Part shown: one piece after another, positions 16,493 through 24,088 of the stretch
Layout: each line of letters begins with the position of its first letter
Numbering within the stretch: position 1 is the first letter of the stretch
DNA from: an uncultured Muribaculaceae bacterium
Lineage (GTDB): Bacteria; Bacteroidota; Bacteroidia; Bacteroidales; Muribaculaceae
Assembly (NCBI GenBank): GCA_910584125.1
Contig: CAJTXU010000007.1
Location: 1-64,000, forward strand
Direction: 5' to 3'
DNA length: 64,000 bases
Position numbers and translations under genes: made by a program
Notes under the pieces: generated by a model
What the model was told of the DNA's origin: nothing
Databases searched by the model: none
The model's input: only the letters and a program-made list of their open reading frames with translations

Positions 16493-18136
16493 TCAGCGGG
16501 CCGAAGCCTTGCGGCTCTTTACGACACGCGCAGATGCTTTCTTGTACATTCTCGCCTGTTCAGGAACTATTTCTATAATCTCGCCGACATAGTTGCCGGT
16601 GATGGCGTGGCCGTTATCGTCAGTCACGTCAAACTCGATCTTGCGTGTGCCGTCCCCGAGTGTGCTGACGGTGACTGTGCCCGACTCAATCGGACCGAGG
16701 AATTCCTGATATCCCTCGTCGTCGGTCGAGTCAAGGTCGCCATACCATGCCTTCATCATCGAGCCTGCGAAGTCCACAGTGCCCGGGAAGATGTGGCCAT
16801 CGGCGAGCGTGCGGTCAACGGTATACGTCCCGTCGGCCAGCCCGTCGCTTGAAGTCAGCAGATCGAACATTATGAAGTCACCGGCTTTCATATTCGGATC
16901 GGTCACCATGACGGCGACGTTGTTGATGTCTTCGAGCACACTGTGTCCCTCGTTGATTGCATAGGCGACAGTGCTGGGAATCCATTCGAGGTTCACATCT
17001 TCTACAAGAGTCGAGTAGGGACGCTTGGGCTCCTTGACGTCATTGTCACAGTAGTTTTCGATAACCGGGACTCCGGTATACGAGCCTGTCACGGGAATTC
17101 CCTCTTTCGTCATAAGGTCGAACTCGAACTTCGTGCCGTTTTCGCTAACGGTGAAAGTTCCGTCGGTGATCAGCCCGAACTTGCGGCGTCCATCACGCGA
17201 GATGTACTCCAGACGCGCGCCCGAAAGCACCTTCTGGCCGAGGATCTCAATATAATCATATGAGCCCGGAGTATAGCGGAACGGCAGATAGGAGCTTGCG
17301 GCTATGTTGCGGCTCTCCACGCTGTAGGTTCCGTCGGCCACCCGCTGGTTGGGGGCCATGCAGTCTTCCGGCTTGGGCTCGGTGAAATAGAGCGACAGAA
17401 TGTAGCCGTCTTTCATTTCGCCGTCCTCGATCTCTCCCACGGAGAACATCGTCATCAGGTCGGCCGAATATAGATAGTACCAGTTGCCCCAGAAGCGGCC
17501 CTGGCCGTTGGCGTACTCGAGATCCACGGGCTCGGAGAAGGTCTCGTATTCGGAATAGCCTCCCTCGAATCCGACAGCGCCTTGATAGCGGAAGTTGACC
17601 GGGCCGCCGCTCGTGATGAGCTCCATGCGGATGTCATAGACACCCTCGCCGTCGACACGCACGTCGACCGTGCCGTTGAAGATCATGGCCGGCCCCACGC
17701 CTTCGTCACCCTCGGCCGAACGCACATACAACACTGATTTGTTGATGTCGAAGGTATAGTCGGAAGTGTTGTTTCCTATGCCGTAGTATCCCTCGGGCAG
17801 CTTGGGCTCAGTGAGCGATTCCGATTTCGGAGCCCGCAAGAGTAGCGCGACCTGCATGTCGCCGATGTTGGCAGGCATACCGTCGGCGCCGGGCTCTGCC
17901 GTGCCGAACTCTACGTTGTACATTCCTGAGTTGTCCGACTCTTCGTATCTCGTAAAGAGAAGATTAGTGAGCGGGGTGTATTCAGGAGCCTCCTCGAACA
18001 TGATGCCGTCGAGCTGGTCGGCGGGGAACTCGCGGGTCACTCCATCCTTGTCAGTCACCACGAGGGTCCTGACGGTCTGCGCTCCAGCCATCAAGACAGC
18101 GGCAAGCGCTAATACGGATAAAAATATCTTTTTCAT
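16493..18136 (-). CDS. Secreted modular protein with three repeated beta-rich modules
   Basis: The 547-aa protein has a signal peptide (MKKIFLSVLALAAVLMAGAQ) and then a short module, VVTDKDGVTREFPADQLDGIMFEE, shared with the first gene of the operon. Three diverged copies follow of a module built on GTY-type strands and an exit strand ending TGxYxG: around LPEGYYGIG to the YQGAVGF-like end, VADGTYSVES to VTGSYTGV, and LADGTYTVDR to ITGNYVGE. It ends in a basic tail (KKASARVVKSRKASAR). No catalytic motif is seen. A structural or adhesive surface role is an inference. It is the last gene of a three-gene operon, 11 bases after its neighbour. Confidence 0.82.
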   Translation of the reverse strand: MKKIFLSVLALAAVLMAGAQTVRTLVVTDKDGVTREFPADQLDGIMFEEAPEYTPLTNLLFTRYEESDNSGMYNVEFGTAEPGADGMPANIGDMQVALLLRAPKSESLTEPKLPEGYYGIGNNTSDYTFDINKSVLYVRSAEGDEGVGPAMIFNGTVDVRVDGEGVYDIRMELITSGGPVNFRYQGAVGFEGGYSEYETFSEPVDLEYANGQGRFWGNWYYLYSADLMTMFSVGEIEDGEMKDGYILSLYFTEPKPEDCMAPNQRVADGTYSVESRNIAASSYLPFRYTPGSYDYIEILGQKVLSGARLEYISRDGRRKFGLITDGTFTVSENGTKFEFDLMTKEGIPVTGSYTGVPVIENYCDNDVKEPKRPYSTLVEDVNLEWIPSTVAYAINEGHSVLEDINNVAVMVTDPNMKAGDFIMFDLLTSSDGLADGTYTVDRTLADGHIFPGTVDFAGSMMKAWYGDLDSTDDEGYQEFLGPIESGTVTVSTLGDGTRKIEFDVTDDNGHAITGNYVGEIIEIVPEQARMYKKASARVVKSRKASAR

Positions 18137-18147
18137 GGTGGGTCTGC

Positions 18148-18627
18148 TTAACGTATGAATTTGAATGAGTTCTTGCCGGCCTTAACGAGGTATACCCCCT
18201 TGTCAAGGTGCCCGATGGGCAGCGACAGCGTGCCTGCGGCATCGGCCGCGACGCGTGCGCGAAGCGCGCCTGCCATGTCATAGAGGGTCACTTCGCAGCC
18301 TGCGGCCGCGCCGGTCATCTTGAGTGTTTCGTTCGTGATGGTGAACGACAGGCCGGTGAAGTCGCCGCCCACTCCCTCGACACCCAAGTCGACATAGCCC
18401 ATAGTGAGATTGTTGACTTCCGTGAGGGGATAGAGCACGGCCTCCTGTGTCATCACCACGGTCATCTTGAGGTTGTCGTCCTCGAGTTGCGCCACGGGCA
18501 TATCATAGAACCAGAATCGCTCCTCGGAGCCGTCGGTCTTGTTGACCTGAACGTAATAATGCGTGAGCGCGTTGGCGCTGAATGCGGCGGCGACCACCGC
18601 CGCCATTGCTATTATAATTCTTTTCAT
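18148..18627 (-). CDS. Secreted protein with T9SS type A-like C-terminal domain
   Basis: The 159-aa protein has a signal peptide (MKRIIIAMAAVVAAAFSANA), an N-terminal strand pair (HYYVQVNKTDGSEERFWFYDMPVAQLEDD) and a C-terminal region, EVTLYDMAGALRARV followed by HLDKGVYLVKAGKNSFKFIR. The latter fits the pattern of type IX sorting domains (YD..G, then KGxYxV, then a terminal K/R strand). It is the middle gene of the operon, with gaps of 19 and 11 bases. It may be a small surface-attached partner of the two repeat proteins. Confidence 0.78.
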   Translation of the reverse strand: MKRIIIAMAAVVAAAFSANALTHYYVQVNKTDGSEERFWFYDMPVAQLEDDNLKMTVVMTQEAVLYPLTEVNNLTMGYVDLGVEGVGGDFTGLSFTITNETLKMTGAAAGCEVTLYDMAGALRARVAADAAGTLSLPIGHLDKGVYLVKAGKNSFKFIR

Positions 18628-18646
18628 TGTGTCCTCTGTTTGTGTG

Positions 18647-20341
18647 TTACTCGAATACGGGAGCGCCGCTGATCGTGCCGCTATAGGTGAGCACCGCGCG
18701 GCGTCCGGACGTGAACTTCATGTCCATCGTGATAGTGTATACTCCCTCGGCTTCCTCGACGGTCACCGTGCTGCCTTCGGCCATGCGGTTGTTCGTGGAG
18801 CTTCCGCCGGTATAGACGTCGACATAGCTGTTCCAATCGAACGTGCCGGGCTCGGTGCTACGGTCGCCGTAGGTGTATGTCCCGGCTGGAAGCAGCGTGG
18901 CCTCGGGATCGGCGAACATGTTGAGGCCTACGGTGTAGATCCAGTCGGGGTCGTTGAACTTGATGTACATGTTGCCGGCGGGACGTGCCATGGCGTCGTT
19001 GTATTCAGCCTTGGTAAGCGTGCCGCGCATCAGCGTGCCGTATTTCGTAAGCTCGCCCTCGAACCAGCCCTTGAGCGTCGAGTCGTCTTCGAACGTGATG
19101 TCGAACAGAATGGTGTAGACGCCATCGGCCTCGGTCACTGTCACCTTGCCTGACTTGAGTTCCTTGGTGTCCTCGGCAACTCCGCCTTCGGGCGTGAAAC
19201 GGTATTCGCTGTAACCCGGTTCTACATAGAATCCGGTCTCGGCGCCGATGATGTATTCGCCAGGTTCGAGGCATACGGCCGTCTCCGAGCCGTACATGTC
19301 GAGTTTGAGGCTCTGGCCGTCCGCGGTGCTGAACGTAAGCTCGACGTTGCCGCCACTGAATATATTCTCGCTGACTGCGGTGAAATGCGTTCCTTCGGGC
19401 TCGATGGTCTCGAACGTCGGGGTGCCGGCAATCTGGCCACTGAAAGTGAAGTCGCCCGTACGGCCGTCGTTGAAATTGAGGTCCATGTCCATCGTGTAGT
19501 TGTCGCCGTCTCGTGTTACGACCACCTTGCTGCCTGCAATGAGCTTCAAGTTGGCGTTGGGACGGTAGAGATCGACGTAACTTGCGTTGGAGATGGTGCC
19601 GTCCTGATGGAAATCGGAGAGCGTATAGGTTCCGGCCGGCAGAGTGGTGGCGGATGCGTCGGCGTTGAAGATGAGGCTCATCTCGCACTTGTAGTCCGGG
19701 TCACTGAACTTCACATAGAAAGTGCCCGGCAGCTGGGGATTCTCATTATAGCTGGCCTTGTCGAGCGCCAAGGTAAGCCAGGGGGTGTAGCTGGAAAGCT
19801 CGCCTACATACTTGCCGGAGACCTTGATGTTGTCCTCGGTCGTGACGACCGTCTCGATGGTGTAGACATGGTCGGGGTTGACGCCTTGCTCGCGGAAACG
19901 GGCAGCATCCGTGGCGGCGCCCAGATTGACGTACATCTCGGCGGCGGCGATAGCCTTATCTTCCCCGTTGATCTTGAGCCACGTCCACCGATTATTCGAA
20001 TCGATAGTGAAGGGGGTGTTCTCGCTGGAAAGGGTGTATGTGCCTACATTTAGGAATGATGCGTCCGCTGGGCCGTAGATGTCGACCGTGAGTTCGACGG
20101 TACCATCCTCGTTCTTGAAGGCCAGATTCGCGTTGCCGCCGCTGTAGACGTTGATTTCCGGCTGGAGGAATGTTACATCCATCCTCTGGTCCTGCGGGAC
20201 GTCGCGGAACTTGAGCTCGCTGAGTCGGTCGGCGTTGAATTTGTGGGTTGTGCCATCCTTCATGTACACCGTGACATTCTGGGCTGTCAGCGTGGCGGCG
20301 GACAGCCCGAGAGCGAGAAGCAGTGTGGGTAAGTGCTTCAT
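18647..20341 (-). CDS. Secreted protein with an ABAB duplication of two beta-rich modules
   Basis: The 564-aa protein has a signal peptide (MKHLPTLLLALGLSAATLTA) and the module VTVYMKDGTTHKFNADRLSELKF (23-45). Module A (about 52-186) recurs at 311-436; compare INVYSGGNANLAF with ENIFSGGNVELTF. Module B (about 187-310) recurs at 437-564; compare FYVKFSDPDYKCEMSL with MYIKFNDPDWIYTVGL, and LPAGTYTLSD with LPAGTYTYGD. The gene has evidently doubled an A-B pair. No catalytic residues stand out, so binding or surface structure is the likeliest role. It is the first gene of the operon. Confidence 0.85.
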   Translation of the reverse strand: MKHLPTLLLALGLSAATLTAQNVTVYMKDGTTHKFNADRLSELKFRDVPQDQRMDVTFLQPEINVYSGGNANLAFKNEDGTVELTVDIYGPADASFLNVGTYTLSSENTPFTIDSNNRWTWLKINGEDKAIAAAEMYVNLGAATDAARFREQGVNPDHVYTIETVVTTEDNIKVSGKYVGELSSYTPWLTLALDKASYNENPQLPGTFYVKFSDPDYKCEMSLIFNADASATTLPAGTYTLSDFHQDGTISNASYVDLYRPNANLKLIAGSKVVVTRDGDNYTMDMDLNFNDGRTGDFTFSGQIAGTPTFETIEPEGTHFTAVSENIFSGGNVELTFSTADGQSLKLDMYGSETAVCLEPGEYIIGAETGFYVEPGYSEYRFTPEGGVAEDTKELKSGKVTVTEADGVYTILFDITFEDDSTLKGWFEGELTKYGTLMRGTLTKAEYNDAMARPAGNMYIKFNDPDWIYTVGLNMFADPEATLLPAGTYTYGDRSTEPGTFDWNSYVDVYTGGSSTNNRMAEGSTVTVEEAEGVYTITMDMKFTSGRRAVLTYSGTISGAPVFE

Positions 20342-20362
20342 GATAATTAAGATTTTAAGTTA

Positions 20363-20390
20363 CCGGCGTCAAGATTAAGGCTGACGCCGG
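20363..20390 (-). promoter_or_regulatory. Leader hairpin of the repeat-protein operon
   Basis: CCGGCGTC (20363-20370) pairs with GACGCCGG (20383-20390), about 20 bases upstream of the start codon of the first operon gene. It would form a stable hairpin in the 5' leader and could affect translation or mRNA stability. Confidence 0.5.
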
Positions 20391-20779
20391 CACCAAGTTC
20401 ATAAAAAAGTTATTTTCGCCACAAAAATAATAAAATTTATGTAAAAGACAAAAGAATTATCATAAATTTGCAAAATAAAATCCGCACGAAACCATGTCGT
20501 GAAGATGGGCTACGAGCGCGGCCGCCGTGCGAGATGCCATCGGCCGCCGCGTCGCCGCCACTCCCTGGCGCGGAGTCGTCTCCACCCTCCGCCGCCTCCA
20601 TCGATAATAATTTAGCTTATTTTAATACTTGTATACATTTATTAACCTTGAGTTGGATTGCGGGCCGGGCGCGTTACAGACCCCGACGGGCTGTAAGTTT
20701 TGCCCGCAGGAAAACTTACACTCTGTTAAATTCTCTGATTATACGATAGATGCGACATGTCTTCCGCCCCTCTCCCTGA
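20391..20779. other. Gene-free divergent intergenic region
   Basis: This stretch is AT-rich at 20400-20480 and 20605-20650. Between them is a GC-rich block (20500-20600) resembling decayed coding sequence, but I see no convincing frame. A perfect 10-bp inverted repeat, TGTAAGTTTT (20692-20701) and AAAACTTACA (20711-20720), encloses a 9-nt loop. It is a candidate operator or structured RNA between the two divergent secreted-protein operons. Confidence 0.45.
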
Positions 20780-20811
20780 TTTGGAAATTACACCGTGACT
20801 GACTATATTTG
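20780..20811 (+). promoter_or_regulatory. Consensus promoter of the 20.8-24.1 kb operon
   Basis: TTTG (20780-20783), a 20-base spacer and TATATTTG (20804-20811) fit the Bacteroidota consensus exactly. Transcription should start about 17-20 bases before the first ATG. Confidence 0.8.
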
Positions 20812-20834
20812 CAACATCAAAACCGAAACATGAA

Positions 20835-21344
20835 ATGCTCATGAGAATAATCGCCGTATCAATCTGCCTCGCTCTCGCGGCCCTCGCCTCACCCCGCGAC
20901 GTCGTCAAGCCGCATGACGCCTCGATCCTATGGCTCGGAGGCCCGGCCTGCGAGAAGGCGGAAACGGACACCATACCAGACAGAGAGAACGCCCCCAAGC
21001 GCGGGAAGACCACTGTGTCCCGCCGCAGCAAGGACCCGGTGAACATTCCCTCCAGCTCAGGACGCTTCAGACGCTCAGTTTTCGAGGGCAACAACAACGC
21101 CTTTGTGATAGGCATTCAATATCGCTCGGGATGGCTCGTGATCGAAGGGGACCCGTCGGAAACGATCATGCGGTTGATCCTGACCGCTCCGGGTGAGAAA
21201 CCGAGGATATACCGTTATGACGGCCGTAATACGGTGCAATTCTACATCGGCTCGAAATGCGGAGATTATAAGGTGCAGCTTCTCGGCAACGGAGTGCCCT
21301 ACTACCGCACGGAATGCACGTTCGAATTTGAATTAGTCGACTAA
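20835..21344 (+). CDS. Small secreted protein
   Basis: The 169-aa protein has a signal peptide (MRIIAVSICLALAALA), a Lys/Arg-rich linker (about 50-80) and a C-terminal beta domain with the order RSGWLVIEGD, MRLILTAPGEK, RIYRYDGRN, CGDYKVQLLGNG. That strand order resembles the short secreted Bacteroidota domains grouped as DUF3244, but this is tentative. ATGs at 20835 and 20841 are both possible starts. It is the first gene after the promoter and is followed after 33 bases by another secreted protein. Confidence 0.7.
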   Translation: MLMRIIAVSICLALAALASPRDVVKPHDASILWLGGPACEKAETDTIPDRENAPKRGKTTVSRRSKDPVNIPSSSGRFRRSVFEGNNNAFVIGIQYRSGWLVIEGDPSETIMRLILTAPGEKPRIYRYDGRNTVQFYIGSKCGDYKVQLLGNGVPYYRTECTFEFELVD

Positions 21345-21377
21345 AGCAACATACATCCACTCAAAATCAGAAACACT

Positions 21378-22598
21378 ATGAAACTATCATCGATACTCGC
21401 CGCCGCCCTTATGACGGCCTCCGCAACGACATCGGGAGCCGGACTGGCACCCTTCCAATACAGTGTGGGCCAACGCCCAATGACAGCTCCGCTGCAGGAG
21501 ATTTCGGTCGACTTCCACACCGAGGTCGAGACCGGCGACGTTGTCTCCGCCTGGCTCGCCGTCGACCGCGGCGATGGACAGCTCGACCTGGCGTGTCTGC
21601 CAGAATCTGTCGATGTGAGCAATTACGTCGGCTCGAAGGCGACACAGGGCACCGTGATCTTCAACTTCACAAAACAGAACCTCCCTCTGGGCCAGACCTA
21701 CGTCTTCGGCATCGACGCCGGCTCGATCCGGGCCAAGAACGACCCGTCGCTGACCAACGACGAGCTCCGCGTCTCGTTTGAAGTCCCCGCCGATCTGGGT
21801 CCGGCGCATTTCGACCTCACCGGACACGACCTGGAGCATGACCCGAAGATCGCCGAAGCCGAAAGAATCTGGTGCTACTGGGGCATCGAGACCGAACCTG
21901 TCGGCGAACCGGAGTTCATCCTCTACCGCGAGAGTCAGGAAATCGGCCGATATCCGGCGCACGTCGGCTGGGACTGGGACCTCGGACAAGCCTATGTTGA
22001 CTTCGGCGAGGAGATGAAATTCGACCGCGGTGTCGGCTACAGTCTCGTGCTTCCGGCCGGGAGTGTCCACGGCATGTGGCGCGACGATCTGCTCAATCCG
22101 GAGGCCCGTCTCGACTTCACCGGCGACTACGACCCCTCGGAAGAGCCGCTGCAATACACCTGCACCGTCGAAGTGAAGGGCCCCGGGCTGCTTCATATGG
22201 TCAGATTCCACTTCACATCCTGTCCTTGGCCGATACCAGCACAGGGAGCGAAGGCTCAGCTTTATCACTTAGACAGCGGCACGGTCGTGGCCGAGGCCGA
22301 TCTGGTGCTCAACACGTCGGTCAACCACATCGAGATCGATGCCGATTTCGGCGGCTTCCCATTGCCCGAGGGTCACTCCTCGATCGTCATCCCAGACGGG
22401 GCTCTGCTGATCATGACCGAAGACGGCACACGACCCTGCCGCGGCATCTCATATTCGATGGATGGCGCCGGAGTCAGCGGCATAGTCGATGACGATGCTG
22501 AGAGCGGCGTGCTCTACGACCTGCGCGGCATACGCGTCGACCGCCCGCGCTCTGGCGAGATATACATCCGCGACGGCAAGAAAACCGTATGGCGATGA
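21378..22598 (+). CDS. Secreted beta-sandwich protein with a T9SS-like C-terminal tail
   Basis: The 406-aa protein begins with a signal peptide (MKLSSILAAALMTASATTSGA). Its motif LPAGSVHGMWRDDLLNPEARLDF has a counterpart, LPAGCVSGMWEDHTENVANE, in the protein at 59925-60887. The C-terminus, SGIVDDDAESGVLYDLRGIRVDRP then EIYIRDGKKTVWR, looks like a type IX sorting tail and also matches that paralogue. Surface or extracellular location is therefore likely. No catalytic motif is seen. It overlaps the next gene at an ATGA junction. Confidence 0.78.
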   Translation: MKLSSILAAALMTASATTSGAGLAPFQYSVGQRPMTAPLQEISVDFHTEVETGDVVSAWLAVDRGDGQLDLACLPESVDVSNYVGSKATQGTVIFNFTKQNLPLGQTYVFGIDAGSIRAKNDPSLTNDELRVSFEVPADLGPAHFDLTGHDLEHDPKIAEAERIWCYWGIETEPVGEPEFILYRESQEIGRYPAHVGWDWDLGQAYVDFGEEMKFDRGVGYSLVLPAGSVHGMWRDDLLNPEARLDFTGDYDPSEEPLQYTCTVEVKGPGLLHMVRFHFTSCPWPIPAQGAKAQLYHLDSGTVVAEADLVLNTSVNHIEIDADFGGFPLPEGHSSIVIPDGALLIMTEDGTRPCRGISYSMDGAGVSGIVDDDAESGVLYDLRGIRVDRPRSGEIYIRDGKKTVWR

Positions 22599-24088
22599 GA
22601 AGCGCATACCATAACCCGACGAGCCGCGTCATGCCGAACTGCATGGCGTGGCTCGTCCTGCTTCCGCTGCTGTGGGCGTGCGGCGACGGCGCCCGCAGCC
22701 TGCCTGCCGACTCGTTGCGCGTCGACGCGCAGGAATGCCTCGACAGCTGCGACTACACAGGCGCCGTGCGCGACGCCCTCGCGCTCATCGACCGCGCCGA
22801 GGCCACTGGCGACAGAGTCCTTGAAGCCGACGGACACGTGATCATGGCCGACGCCTATCGCGCGGTCTACAACCTCCCGGCTGCAAGACGCCACCGCACG
22901 GCCGCCGCCGAGCGATACGCGGCCTCCGACAGCACAGTGAGCGCGTTCTACGCATATGTGGACCTCGCCGGCGAATACTCGCACGACGACAATGATTCGG
23001 CCCGGATCGTGATGGAGAGCGCGCGTGCCCTCATACCGAAAGGCGACGCCGAGATACGCAACCAATACGAACTTCTCTATTCCGACATATGCCGTGTGAG
23101 GGAAGATTTCGGCGATGCGCTCAGGCATATCCACGCCATCGACCGCACATGGCTGAGCGGCATAATCACACCCGCCGACTCCGTGCATATCGGCGAGATC
23201 TATTTCCGCAACTCGATGCCCGACAGCGCGGCCCTCTATTTCGGCACGGAGGCCGCGGCCGACGACATACAGTACTGGGAATGCATGGCCGAGCGCAGCG
23301 AGGCGCAGGGCGATCTGGAGGCCGCGCTCGCGGCGCGCAAAAAGATGCAGGACCTCGAGTTCGACCGTTCGGCGACGGCCCTTGCCAATTCGCTGGAGTT
23401 CGTGGAGCGCTCGCATTACGCCCGCAAGGCAGCCGACGAGAAGGCGAGACGCGAACGGCTCGTGGCCGGTCTGCTCTGGGGCGCGGCCGCCCTGGCCGTG
23501 GCCGCGCTGGTCTGGATGCTGCTGCATTACAGCCGACGGGCGCGCCGCTATAAGACGGAAAGCGACATGAAGGATGTCGTGATGATCGACGCCAAGACCG
23601 ACTCGATGGCGGACGTCTCCGCCGCGCAGCCGGCCGACGCCGGCACAGGCTCGCCTGCAGCGGACGCCGCGCTTGACGACAAGTGGATATACGTGATACT
23701 CGATTTCTACATGTCGCGACTCAACGGCATCAGCCGCGAGTATTTCCGCACGCCTGACGAGCAGGGACGCCGCGAGATCGAGGCGGAGTTCAACCGCGAA
23801 CTGAAATCGCTGCGCGAAGGCGACATATTCGAGGAGATCGAGCAGCGCGTCAACGACCGCCACGAAGGCGTGATGCGCGACGTCCGCCGCGACTTCCCCC
23901 GCTTCAACGAGCAATACCTCCGCCTGATGCTCTGCTCGCTGGCCGGACTGTCGAGTCAGTCGACATGCCTTTTGCTCTCGATCGAGAAGGGCAACTATTA
24001 CGTGATGTGGACGCGCATCCGCGCGAAAATAAGAATCAGCGAGTCGCCGCGCCGGGAACTCTACGAGTCGCTCTTCATATCGAAATGA
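22595..24088 (+). CDS. Membrane-anchored TPR protein with C-terminal HTH-like domain
   Basis: The protein is about 497 aa. An N-terminal hydrophobic/lipobox-like segment (WLVLLPLLWACGDG) precedes helical TPR-like repeats (about 40-270). One transmembrane helix (LVAGLLWGAAALAVAALVWMLL, about 293-315) follows, then a linker and a C-terminal domain. That domain, FPRFNEQYLRLMLCSLAGLSSQSTCLLLSIEKGNYYVMWTRIRAKI in outline, resembles the cryptic LuxR-like HTH of Bacteroidota TPR regulators. A sensor that couples envelope signals to transcription is the natural inference. The start at 22595 overlaps the upstream stop as ATGA; an ATG at 22589 is also in frame. Its 3' end overlaps convergent uvrC by 28 bases. 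Confidence 0.78.
   Translation: MRSAYHNPTSRVMPNCMAWLVLLPLLWACGDGARSLPADSLRVDAQECLDSCDYTGAVRDALALIDRAEATGDRVLEADGHVIMADAYRAVYNLPAARRHRTAAAERYAASDSTVSAFYAYVDLAGEYSHDDNDSARIVMESARALIPKGDAEIRNQYELLYSDICRVREDFGDALRHIHAIDRTWLSGIITPADSVHIGEIYFRNSMPDSAALYFGTEAAADDIQYWECMAERSEAQGDLEAALAARKKMQDLEFDRSATALANSLEFVERSHYARKAADEKARRERLVAGLLWGAAALAVAALVWMLLHYSRRARRYKTESDMKDVVMIDAKTDSMADVSAAQPADAGTGSPAADAALDDKWIYVILDFYMSRLNGISREYFRTPDEQGRREIEAEFNRELKSLREGDIFEEIEQRVNDRHEGVMRDVRRDFPRFNEQYLRLMLCSLAGLSSQSTCLLLSIEKGNYYVMWTRIRAKIRISESPRRELYESLFISK

Noticed and set aside
20468..20749. 93-codon plus-strand frame in the divergent gap
   Set aside because: Its composition changes from GC-rich to AT-rich across the frame and it has no recognisable feature.
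20830..20844. Four-codon upstream frame whose stop overlaps a possible start at 20841
   Set aside because: Too short to distinguish from chance, although it could affect start choice.
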